A stretch of DNA of 13,907 bases, from assembly GCA_026998145.1 (NCBI GenBank), contig JALTRC010000083.1:1-13907 (forward strand), in the 5' to 3' direction. The notes under the pieces were generated by a model, which did no database searches, was not told the origin of the DNA, and saw only the letters and a program-made list of their open reading frames with translations. Numbering within the stretch: position 1 is the stretch's first letter; each line of letters opens with the position of its first letter. A program made the translations under genes and the position numbers. Below, piece by piece: positions 7,742-13,907 of this stretch. Origin of the DNA: Gammaproteobacteria bacterium. GTDB lineage: Bacteria > Pseudomonadota > Gammaproteobacteria > SZUA-229.

Positions 7742-8326
7742 TTATCCATTATGATTAGGAATTATTCTAATTGCCTGAGGCATTTGAATACATGAACGCT
7801 CACATAAACCACAGCCAACACAGGCATCCAGTACAACAGGCTGTTCCAGTAATTGAACCTTGATAGCCACATCCTGAAGCGGACAGGCGCGATAACATAC
7901 ACCGCATGTTTTCCCCTGATAAGACAGACACAGGGATTTTTCAACTCTTGCCTTACCCATTCGAACATGGCCAATAATATCTTCGGCCGTACGTTCAAGG
8001 GGCTTAATAGCACCAGTTGGGCAAACCTGCCCACACTTCATGCATAATATGCAGCCCTTTTCTCTGGGAATAATATAGGGGGTATTAAGTGAAGCGGCAC
8101 CATTTTCCAGATTAAAATAGTCAATACAACGGTTAGGGCAAACCTCACCACATTGCCCGCAGCGAATGCATCGGCTTTCAAAGTCTTTTTCTGCCAATGA
8201 ACCGGGTGGACGTAGATAACGAATGCTGGTTTGCTGCACAAATGCAGCCTCCACGACAGAAGACTTCAACGCCGTCGTTGCAACTGCACCAGCAATAAGC
8301 TCTTTTAAAAAGTGACGTCTCTTCAT
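7742..8326 (-). CDS. napG: NapG-like Tat-exported polyferredoxin (first copy)
   Basis: This 194-residue NapG/MauM-type ferredoxin starts MKRRHFLKE, a twin-arginine signal with a short hydrophobic segment, so it is probably Tat-exported. The RPPGSLA segment at 39-45 matches the other NapG copy. Cysteine groups, numbered from the chosen ATG, are C53/56/59/63 (plus C67), C92/95/98/102, C133/141/144/148 and C169/172/175/179: four [4Fe-4S] clusters. It presumably relays electrons from NapH to the molybdoenzyme. The ATG at 8326-8324 is preferred over a TTG two codons upstream because it is an ATG directly before the twin-arginine motif; no good ribosome site precedes either. It stops 21 bp before napH. 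A strong hairpin upstream (8468-8510) separates it from the molybdoenzyme gene, so its expression may be partly independent. Confidence 0.88.
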   Translation of the reverse strand: MKRRHFLKELIAGAVATTALKSSVVEAAFVQQTSIRYLRPPGSLAEKDFESRCIRCGQCGEVCPNRCIDYFNLENGAASLNTPYIIPREKGCILCMKCGQVCPTGAIKPLERTAEDIIGHVRMGKARVEKSLCLSYQGKTCGVCYRACPLQDVAIKVQLLEQPVVLDACVGCGLCERSCIQMPQAIRIIPNHNG

Positions 8327-8467
8327 AAACAATAATCAACCATGGGGGTAGCCTACAATGAATAATAAAAAACCTTATTATCCTATATCAAGCGTAACCA
8401 ATATTTTTCATCTGACTTCAGAACACCGGTGAATAAAAAACATTTGTTATACCGATAAGTGATTTTC

Positions 8468-8510
8468 ATAAAACAACACGGCACACCAATGGTGTGCCGT
8501 GTTGTTTTAT
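8468..8510. terminator. Perfect 20-bp-arm hairpin, bidirectional rho-independent terminator type
   Basis: Two perfectly complementary 20-base arms, each holding the GC core GGCACACC or its complement, flank a 3-base AAT spacer. Each arm ends in AAAA on one side and TTTT on the other, so the structure has a GC-rich stem followed by a T tract on both strands. It lies about 30 bp beyond the molybdoenzyme stop codon and before the next minus-strand gene. It could end the cytochrome-napA transcript, attenuate readthrough into napG and later genes, or protect the 3' end of a processed upstream mRNA. Confidence 0.85.
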
Positions 8511-8539
8511 ATAAAGGACCTCAAAAACATGAGATGTCG

Positions 8540-11239
8540 TTACACCTTTTCAATCCGACATGCCATTTTTTTGAAATCTACCTGACCAGATACCGGATCA
8601 AAACAGCGATTGGAAACAGCATTTGCCAACCATTTGTTTTTCTTCGGATCCGCACTATCAGCAACTGACAGGTTCCATGGACTAAACATATAACCTCTTG
8701 GAACCGAATTACGTGCAGGTCGAACGATACTGTTAGTACCCACCTGTGCACGCGCCTGATAATGACCACGACGAGTAATCAAACGAACCTGGTCACCGTC
8801 TTTAATGCCCAGTGCTTTAGCATCATCAGGATGCATTTCCACATACATTTCAGGCACCAGTCGACGGGTAGTCGGACTGCGAATTGATTTTGCTGTATGG
8901 AAATGTTCATACACCACACCCAGACCTAACCAGTAGGGATATTTATTATCTGGAATCTTATCCCAATGGCGATCACGATATTTATCATCCGGAAGATCCG
9001 GCGTTAGGGCCATGTCTCGTGCTTTTTTAATCAGATCAAGATTATCAATTACATAATGATCTTTCTTAACACCGAACTCCATCAGTTTATCGGTAACTTC
9101 CTGGCGCTGACTATAATCCTGTTTGCACAGCTTCATATGTACTTTGCCGTCTTTGGTTCGGAAATAACCGTATGGCCTTGACTTCCACTTACCTTCCTGT
9201 CCCATATAGCGACGTTTCGCTCCACCTTCATTGGCAATTGTGTAAGTAGGCGCCGGCCATTGTATGCCACGATGGTTAATTAATTGCTGATACAAACCCG
9301 TACCATCAACTTTCTCAACTTCCAGCATGCCGGTAAGATCAGCATCGGTACCTGCCGATGCCTCAACTACTGAACGAAATACCTGTTCGGCATCATAGAA
9401 ACCCTTATCATTTTTACCCCATGGGAAAATCTTATTGGCATCCAGACCTAACAACTCCGCAAGCTCCTTGCCTTTATCGATAACCATATCCATATCAGGC
9501 AGACAGCCCGGTGGTGGCGTACCGCCCGCCTGACAGATATTAATTCGACGTTCTGAACTGATATAAGTACCATCTACCTCACCCCAGGTTGCTGCTGGGA
9601 AAATGACATCAGCAAACAGATTATTAGGTGCATGACGATATATTTCCTGCACAACATTGAAGGTTTTCATCAGTCCCGGACGCACCAGATTATAAGAATC
9701 AGGCAAATCAATATGGGTTGCATAAACCAGGAACATCGCCTTAACACTACCCTTGTTGCAGCGTTCCATCATACCAACAGCCATACCCCGATTATCACCC
9801 TTCATTGCTGTAATCAGGTTCTTCTCAGGTACACCCCAGGCCTTCGCCATATGTTTACGGTGTTTGGCATTTTTCAGCGGCATATTAAATGGCAGGCGTC
9901 CGGTTAAGCCACCTGTAAAACGCTCGCCCATAGCATTCGGCTGCCCCGTCATAGAGAAAGGACCGCAACCTGGTTTAGCCACATTACCCGTAAGCGTCAA
10001 CAGATTGATAATGGATATAACATTATGCTGTCCGTGGATATGCTGGTTATAACCAATACCCCACATAATAATAACGCCACCGTGGCCATCACCGTTCTGA
10101 TCCATTTTGCTACGCTTCAAACGCTTGCGTGTTGCATCTGCAAACATGCCCGCTACACGACGAATCATCTCAGGCGTGACCTTATCTGTCCCCATACGGT
10201 CCTGTACCTGCTCCGGGCTATAATCCGCCCTGACTCCTTTTACATATTCCTTCCAGCCTTTAACATGCTTCTTCAGGAAATCCCAGTCAATAACATCCTC
10301 ATGCTCTTTTAACAGGACGTGAGCAATAGAGTTAAGCAAACTAATATCCCCATTCATTACGGGAATGTGTACATGGTTATCAGGATTAATATCCGCATAA
10401 CCCTGGCTGGAACCTGTCCAGCGCGGATCAGCAACCGTTGTCGGAATATTGGTTTTCTTTTTATGGTCTGCGATACGCCAGTAAATAATAGGATGTGATT
10501 CACGCGCATTATGGCCAAAATGCATAACCATATCGGTCAGCTCAATATCTTCATATGCTAGCGGAGGTGTATCTGAACCCAGGGTCGCAAAATAACCGGT
10601 TACCGCAGATGTCATACACATACGTGCATTAGCTTCGATAGTATTGGAACCTAGAACACCTTTCATAAACAGGTTTTCCAGATACTGGCCTTCCATTGTC
10701 AGCTGACCAGAACCATATAGCGCTATTGAATTACCACCGTATTTTTTAACAAAGTGTGCCACTTTATGGGCTACCATTTCCGATGCTTTTTTATAGGGAA
10801 CCCTTACAAATAAGTCATCATCAAAGGCATTTTTTGTTTTGCTGGTATACTCCAGATCACCATGGCCCGGCTTATTCCACTCGGCCCATACGTCTTTACG
10901 CACATAGGAATCACCTTCCAGACGATCGACATAAATAGGCTCTGCCGCCGTCAGGCCTTTAATACACTGCAGGCCATTATTAGTCGGATGATCCTTATCT
11001 GGACGCATGGAAACAATTTTTCCATTTTCCGAAATAATGACCGTACCGCAACCTACGCCACAGTATGGACATTGCGCCAGTGCCGTTGTCTGCTTGGTTG
11101 ACGCCTCTTTATCTCTGGAAGGGGCTGCTTCAAGTTCCGGGTTATTACCAACAAACAGCCCAGCACCAACGGCTGAACCTGTGATGAACGTGCTGTTTTT
11201 TATAAAGTCACGTCGGGAAGGATCTTTGCTACGTTTCAT
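8540..11239 (-). CDS. napA: NapA-like periplasmic molybdopterin oxidoreductase (divergent)
   Basis: This 899-residue bis-MGD molybdoenzyme of the DMSO-reductase superfamily is closest in motifs to NapA, which reduces nitrate to nitrite in the periplasm. A Tat signal (PSRRDFIKN, residues 7-15) is followed by a hydrophobic stretch to about 30. The [4Fe-4S] ligands are C57, C60, C64 and C92, with the electron-relay lysine K94 after C92. C208 in ARMCMTSAV is the expected Mo ligand, followed by M209 as in NapA. Other NapA-like blocks are PGCGPFSMTGQPNAMG (422-437), VYEHFHT (776-782) and a C-terminus ending VDFKKMACRIEKV. Departures: the cluster motif reads CPYCGVGC, as in assimilatory or formate enzymes, rather than CRFCGTGC; the NQHTRG motif is NQHIHG, putting H402 at the usual active-site Arg; and the length exceeds the roughly 830 of E. 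coli NapA. The ATG at 11239 is chosen for fit to the Tat signal; the ribosome site is weak. No NapD or NapB accompanies it, so the substrate is inferred. Confidence 0.88.
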   Translation of the reverse strand: MKRSKDPSRRDFIKNSTFITGSAVGAGLFVGNNPELEAAPSRDKEASTKQTTALAQCPYCGVGCGTVIISENGKIVSMRPDKDHPTNNGLQCIKGLTAAEPIYVDRLEGDSYVRKDVWAEWNKPGHGDLEYTSKTKNAFDDDLFVRVPYKKASEMVAHKVAHFVKKYGGNSIALYGSGQLTMEGQYLENLFMKGVLGSNTIEANARMCMTSAVTGYFATLGSDTPPLAYEDIELTDMVMHFGHNARESHPIIYWRIADHKKKTNIPTTVADPRWTGSSQGYADINPDNHVHIPVMNGDISLLNSIAHVLLKEHEDVIDWDFLKKHVKGWKEYVKGVRADYSPEQVQDRMGTDKVTPEMIRRVAGMFADATRKRLKRSKMDQNGDGHGGVIIMWGIGYNQHIHGQHNVISIINLLTLTGNVAKPGCGPFSMTGQPNAMGERFTGGLTGRLPFNMPLKNAKHRKHMAKAWGVPEKNLITAMKGDNRGMAVGMMERCNKGSVKAMFLVYATHIDLPDSYNLVRPGLMKTFNVVQEIYRHAPNNLFADVIFPAATWGEVDGTYISSERRINICQAGGTPPPGCLPDMDMVIDKGKELAELLGLDANKIFPWGKNDKGFYDAEQVFRSVVEASAGTDADLTGMLEVEKVDGTGLYQQLINHRGIQWPAPTYTIANEGGAKRRYMGQEGKWKSRPYGYFRTKDGKVHMKLCKQDYSQRQEVTDKLMEFGVKKDHYVIDNLDLIKKARDMALTPDLPDDKYRDRHWDKIPDNKYPYWLGLGVVYEHFHTAKSIRSPTTRRLVPEMYVEMHPDDAKALGIKDGDQVRLITRRGHYQARAQVGTNSIVRPARNSVPRGYMFSPWNLSVADSADPKKNKWLANAVSNRCFDPVSGQVDFKKMACRIEKV

Positions 11240-11316
11240 AATTCTATAATTCCCATTCAATAATTTAATAAAATATTAATTTCTTATTGCATTGTTATGC
11301 GATTTAACACGCTCAT

Positions 11317-11964
11317 TCACTTTGAATTCAGGCTGCGCATATACGCAATAACATCATCTATTTCAGAATCCCTCAGATTAGCTAATCCACCGGGCCCGGA
11401 GAATCCGCGCATACGTGTATTTGAACGACCATTTTTAATCGTTTCACGAATAAAGCCGTCTGATACTTTATTCAGAAAACCTGGTTTACCAATTGCTGTA
11501 CCAGAACCACCCGCACTATAACCTTCGCCATCAGTGCCATGACAATTTTCACAAATCTGAGTAAACCATAGCTTGCCTTTTCTGGGGTCGCCGTAGGAAG
11601 TATGCTCAGCATCAACCTCTTTAGAGCGGTTAGGCAGTTTTTCATGGGAGCGCAAAAAAGCCACAATAGCTTTTATTTTCTTTTTACCCAGATGTGCAAA
11701 AGGAGGCATACCTGTGCCTACCCGACCATCTCTGATGGTGGACATAAAGAACTTGTCAGATGCAATGCTGAGCAGTTCCTTATTTGTCAGGGATGGCGCA
11801 AAGCCTGGTTTACCAATTGCATCAGCCTGATGACAGGCCATACAGTTCATATTAAAGAGTTGCTCCCCCTCTTTCACAAGAGCCGAGTCTGCAAACCCCG
11901 TTGAACTGACAGCAAACAGGGCCAAACCAAAAACCCCGTTAATAAACTGTTTGTGTCGCATCAT
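11317..11964 (-). CDS. Periplasmic diheme cytochrome c (two class I-type domains)
   Basis: This 215-residue secreted cytochrome is the first gene of the cluster. A signal peptide covers about residues 1-25 (cleavage near GFA). Two haem motifs, CMACH at 41-45 and CENCH at 138-142, each start a similar domain. Likely distal ligands are M86 (TGMPPF) and M185 (TRMRGF), giving His/Met haems. Both domains carry an identical IGKPGF motif (50-55 and 158-163), encoded by an identical 17-nt stretch at 11480-11496 and 11804-11820, and both end in an AFLRS/AYMRS-type helix, so the protein arose by duplication. It probably exchanges electrons with the molybdoenzyme encoded 77 bp downstream, taking the place of NapB, whose haems are bis-His. 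The start has a good AAGGGG ribosome site; two consecutive ATGs (11964 and 11961) are both well spaced. The exact family name is not certain. Confidence 0.88.
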   Translation of the reverse strand: MMRHKQFINGVFGLALFAVSSTGFADSALVKEGEQLFNMNCMACHQADAIGKPGFAPSLTNKELLSIASDKFFMSTIRDGRVGTGMPPFAHLGKKKIKAIVAFLRSHEKLPNRSKEVDAEHTSYGDPRKGKLWFTQICENCHGTDGEGYSAGGSGTAIGKPGFLNKVSDGFIRETIKNGRSNTRMRGFSGPGGLANLRDSEIDDVIAYMRSLNSK

Positions 11965-12181
11965 ATTTTCCCCTTGGTCATGATTATTATCAGCCTGTTT
12001 TAATCTTTATTTGATATAGCTGATTTTTTTACTGTGGAGCCTTTAATTCATTGCCGAACTCACATCGTGAATTTAAAACAGGCCAGCTCCCTTAAATTTA
12101 TTTACGTCGTCGATTAAAACCTACATAAGAAAAAACATCTAACAGAATTTGCTAATACACCTCTCTGAAAAACACTTCCTC

Positions 12182-12197
12182 TACCACTAAAGTGGTA
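12182..12197. promoter_or_regulatory. NarL/NarP-type 7-2-7 binding site
   Basis: TACCACT-AA-AGTGGTA is a perfect inverted heptamer pair with a 2-bp spacer, extending to 8-bp arms from 12181 to 12198. Each half matches the NarL heptamer consensus TACYYMT at 6 of 7 positions, and the tail-to-tail 7-2-7 arrangement is the one recognised by both NarL and NarP. It sits 217 bp upstream of the cytochrome start and 145 bp upstream of the narX-like start, so it could act on either promoter. A NarX-like sensor encoded next door supports the call. Confidence 0.72.
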
Positions 12198-12254
12198 GCC
12201 GAAGAATGTCCTTAACATGTTGATCTAAAAAGATATTTATCATCATTAAATAAA

Positions 12255-12280
12255 TTTAGTGTGTTAATTGACACACTAAA
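12255..12280. promoter_or_regulatory. 26-bp near-perfect palindrome, CRP/FNR-like operator candidate
   Basis: Ten-base arms TTTAGTGTGT and ACACACTAAA flank a 6-base centre TAATTG, which is itself nearly symmetric. Inside is TGTGT-N6-ACACA, the 5-6-5 spacing of CRP-type sites (TGTGA-N6-TCACA). A perfect -35 hexamer TTGACA (12268-12273) lies across the centre and right arm on the plus strand, and TTAACA is found on the minus strand. No good -10 follows at 17 bp on the plus strand. The stem is too AT-rich and lacks a T tract, so it is not a terminator. The cognate regulator is unknown. Confidence 0.5.
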
Positions 12281-12286
12281 ATTCTT

Positions 12287-12314
12287 TGGTAGTAGCCAGG
12301 TGGACTGGTAGTAG
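12287..12314. repeat. Direct repeat TGGTAGTAG, 19-bp period, upstream of narX-like gene
   Basis: TGGTAGTAG occurs at 12287-12295 and 12306-12314, start-to-start distance 19 bp, close to two helical turns. The GGTA core also appears in the right half of the 7-2-7 site (AGTGGTA), so the copies may be weak NarL-like half-sites on one face of the helix. It ends 28 bp before the sensor start. Confidence 0.4.
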
Positions 12315-12342
12315 ATACACCTTTAAAGATACAATCAAGGTC

Positions 12343-13907
12343 ATGAATTTACGCTTCCAAAACTCACTACTCATGAGCATGGGGATTGTGATGGCTGCAA
12401 TTACCCTGCTTGCCTTTGCCAGTATGGCCGCCTCCCTGTTTATAGCCGATACAACCCAGGGCCTGGCGACAGCAATCAATGAGTCAGGCGCACTGCGCAT
12501 GCGAGCCTATCGAATTGCCAGTTATCTTACTCAAGATAATGTTAATGATCGCGAACATTGGGAAGAAATACATAAACTCATTCAGGAGTTTGAGCAACAT
12601 ATACACAACTCTAATCTGACAAATGTTTTACAGGCCGATCAACACCATCTCTTTCATAAAGCCTATCAGAAAATACTGAATCAATGGCAGCAAGAAATAA
12701 GACCGCTATTTGAAATCTACATGGATGGTATTATTGATACCGGTTCAAATGACAATGATATGATTGACATGTCAATATCCAGTGCCGCCGTTATAAATTT
12801 ACGCAATCAATACTTTATGATCGTATCTGATTTTGTAAAAAATATAGATAAGCTTGTATCACTTCTTGAGCAGGATACAGAAACAAAAATAAGACATCTG
12901 CATAATTTCCAGTTTTTCTCCCTCTTACTTACCACTCTTTTAACAATTACAGCACTAATCATTGTATACAGACGCATACATAAACCATTAAAGCAGCTAC
13001 TCACAGGCGCAGAACAGGCCAGCCGAGGGGACTTTTCATTTCATGTAGCCTGCACAGGCAAAGATGAAATAGGCCGGCTGGGTCAGGCTTTTAACACCAT
13101 GGCAGAAGATCTGTCAAAAATTTACAGCGAGCTGGAAGACAGGGTTAAACGAAAAACAACAGATCTTGAAAAAAGTAATTGCTCCCTGGAACTCTTATAT
13201 AAAACAGTCAAACGCCTTAATGAAGCAGAATCCCCTCACACTGTATATAACGATATATTAAAAGATATAGAAAAATATTCAGGAACTGGTCGAGGGGCTA
13301 TATGCCTGAAGAACGATAAAACAGATAATGCAGCAATGATTGCATCAACATGGATTACTAACCGGCTAACGCAACACCTGTGCAAGAAAAGCAATTGTCA
13401 AAAATGCCTGAACACGGAAAAAAATCAGTTAATAAAACTGGATGACGGGAGCAATAATCAAAAAAATATTTATACATTTCCCATTATCAATCGATCTCAG
13501 CATTATGGTGTGCTCATCATTGAGCCTTCTAACAATACCGAAATCAACCAATGGCAAAGACAGCTACTGGAAGCTATTGCACGCCATATTGGTATTGCTA
13601 TTAATATTTCACAACAGTCGGCAGAAAAGCGTCGTATGGCGCTTATCGAAGAACGTGGTGCTATTGCCAGAGAGCTCCATGATTCACTGGCTCAGTCACT
13701 GACGTTTATGAAAATCCAGGTTAGTCGACTGGAATCCATTATCGAAAAAACAGCCGCTGATTCAGAAGCCAGCAGCATAGTATCGGAATTGCGTATAGGA
13801 CTTAATAGCGCATATAAGGAATTACGAGAATTATTAACCACTTTCAGGCTTAAAATCGATGGTCATGACTTCAATAACGCCCTGGCCAAAACCATACTGG
13901 AATTTAA
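12343..13907 (+). CDS. narX: NarX-like nitrate/nitrite sensor histidine kinase (3' end cut off)
   Basis: The window holds 521 codons of a membrane sensor kinase that should phosphorylate a NarL-type regulator in response to nitrate or nitrite. Helix 1 is at about 9-35, and the periplasmic sensor starts with the P-box AINESGALRMRAYRIA (44-59), whose R52 corresponds to the nitrate-contacting Arg of NarX/NarQ. Helix 2 is at about 189-209, a HAMP domain at 210-262, then a signalling coiled coil (263-282) and a GAF-like central module (285-425) with a cysteine group C347/C352/C355 like the one that marks NarX. The HisKA_3 dimerisation domain follows, with phospho-acceptor H446 in ARELHDSLAQSL. The ATPase domain lies mostly beyond the edge. 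The ATG at 12343 is preceded by AAGG at unusually short spacing; later in-frame ATGs would cut into helix 1. It is divergent from the nap-like cluster and is its likely regulator. Confidence 0.93.
   Translation, partial: MNLRFQNSLLMSMGIVMAAITLLAFASMAASLFIADTTQGLATAINESGALRMRAYRIASYLTQDNVNDREHWEEIHKLIQEFEQHIHNSNLTNVLQADQHHLFHKAYQKILNQWQQEIRPLFEIYMDGIIDTGSNDNDMIDMSISSAAVINLRNQYFMIVSDFVKNIDKLVSLLEQDTETKIRHLHNFQFFSLLLTTLLTITALIIVYRRIHKPLKQLLTGAEQASRGDFSFHVACTGKDEIGRLGQAFNTMAEDLSKIYSELEDRVKRKTTDLEKSNCSLELLYKTVKRLNEAESPHTVYNDILKDIEKYSGTGRGAICLKNDKTDNAAMIASTWITNRLTQHLCKKSNCQKCLNTEKNQLIKLDDGSNNQKNIYTFPIINRSQHYGVLIIEPSNNTEINQWQRQLLEAIARHIGIAINISQQSAEKRRMALIEERGAIARELHDSLAQSLTFMKIQVSRLESIIEKTAADSEASSIVSELRIGLNSAYKELRELLTTFRLKIDGHDFNNALAKTILEF

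Larger units (their letters stand above)
11965..12342. promoter_or_regulatory. Divergent regulatory region, diheme cytochrome / narX-like gene
   Basis: This 378-bp gene-free stretch drives the cluster leftward and the sensor kinase rightward. It holds a NarL/NarP-type inverted repeat (12182-12197), a 26-bp palindrome (12255-12280), two copies of TGGTAGTAG 19 bp apart (12287 and 12306) and several isolated NarL-like heptamers, for example TACACCT at 12156-12162 and 12316-12322. A lone TTGAT at 12011-12015 could be half of an FNR site, but the second half is missing. The part from 11990 to 12120 is AT-rich with nothing else recognised. No small ORF with a convincing ribosome site was found. Confidence 0.6.

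Noticed and set aside
9632..10312. Plus-strand open frames inside the NapA-like gene.
   Set aside because: Antisense shadows of a conserved coding region with no family resemblance.
8540..11239. Reading the molybdoenzyme as an assimilatory nitrate reductase or formate dehydrogenase because of CPYCGVGC.
   Set aside because: The Tat signal, ARMCMTSAV block, GPFSMTGQPNAMG block, FKKMACRIEKV end and napGH/napF/narX context all favour a NapA-like periplasmic enzyme.
11236..11256. A 6-codon mini-ORF (ATG...TGA) whose stop overlaps the napA-like ATG; the same layout occurs before the first napG (8323-8343).
   Set aside because: Both are 21 nt and end in TTATGA, which is curious, but neither has a ribosome site and such short frames are common by chance in AT-rich DNA.
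12011..12024. TTGAT start of a possible FNR box upstream of the diheme cytochrome.
   Set aside because: The second half-site reads CTGAT instead of ATCAA at the required spacing, so it is only a half-site.
12094..12258. Long-distance inverted repeat TAAATTTATTTA (about 12094) and TAAATAAATTTA (about 12247).
   Set aside because: Low-complexity AT sequence in an AT-rich region; expected by chance.
12276..12500. Minus-strand 74-codon frame at the start of the sensor gene.
   Set aside because: Overlaps the conserved NarX-type N-terminus and P-box in antisense and has no recognisable features.

Overview
The window looks like a chromosomal segment of a moderately AT-rich gammaproteobacterium able to respire nitrate or a related anion. 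This is inferred from protein resemblance: a topoisomerase IV subunit A with the gammaproteobacterial quinolone-region signature, a NarX-type nitrate/nitrite sensor kinase, and a large set of Nap-type electron-transfer proteins. No mobile element, integrase, CRISPR array or RNA gene was seen. The genus cannot be named from the sequence.

Layout. (1) Positions 1-2336, minus strand: parC, then the first 18 codons of a lipoprotein gene that runs off the left edge. (2) Positions 2492-3151, plus strand: a NapC/NirT-family membrane cytochrome c, which carries five CXXCH motifs where four are usual. (3) Positions 11964 down to 3216, minus strand: an eight-gene cluster in the order diheme cytochrome c, NapA-like molybdoenzyme, NapG-like ferredoxin, NapH, second NapG-like ferredoxin, a membrane-anchored beta-rich protein, a large NapH/FixG-like membrane iron-sulfur protein, and a NapF-like ferredoxin. 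A very strong hairpin lies between the molybdoenzyme gene and the first napG, so the cluster may be two transcription units or one with polarity. (4) Positions 11965-12342: a 378-bp divergent regulatory region with a 7-2-7 inverted repeat of the NarL/NarP type, a 26-bp palindrome of CRP/FNR-like architecture, and a direct repeat. (5) From 12343 to the right edge, plus strand: a NarX-like sensor histidine kinase, cut off by the window.

How the parts may work together (inference). Quinol electrons would enter through NapH with its two NapG-like partners and/or the NapC-like cytochrome. They would pass to the periplasm through iron-sulfur clusters or haems and reach the Tat-exported molybdoenzyme, with the His/Met-type diheme cytochrome c standing where NapB would normally be. 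NapB and NapD are absent from the window. The NapA-like protein keeps the Mo-Cys, the [4Fe-4S] cysteines and the NapA C-terminus, but has His where classical NapA has an active-site Arg, a different [4Fe-4S] motif and about 70 extra residues. NarX and the 7-2-7 site point to nitrate or nitrite control. The unusual pieces suggest a divergent periplasmic nitrate reductase system, or a relative acting on another oxyanion. This is the most interesting content of the window.
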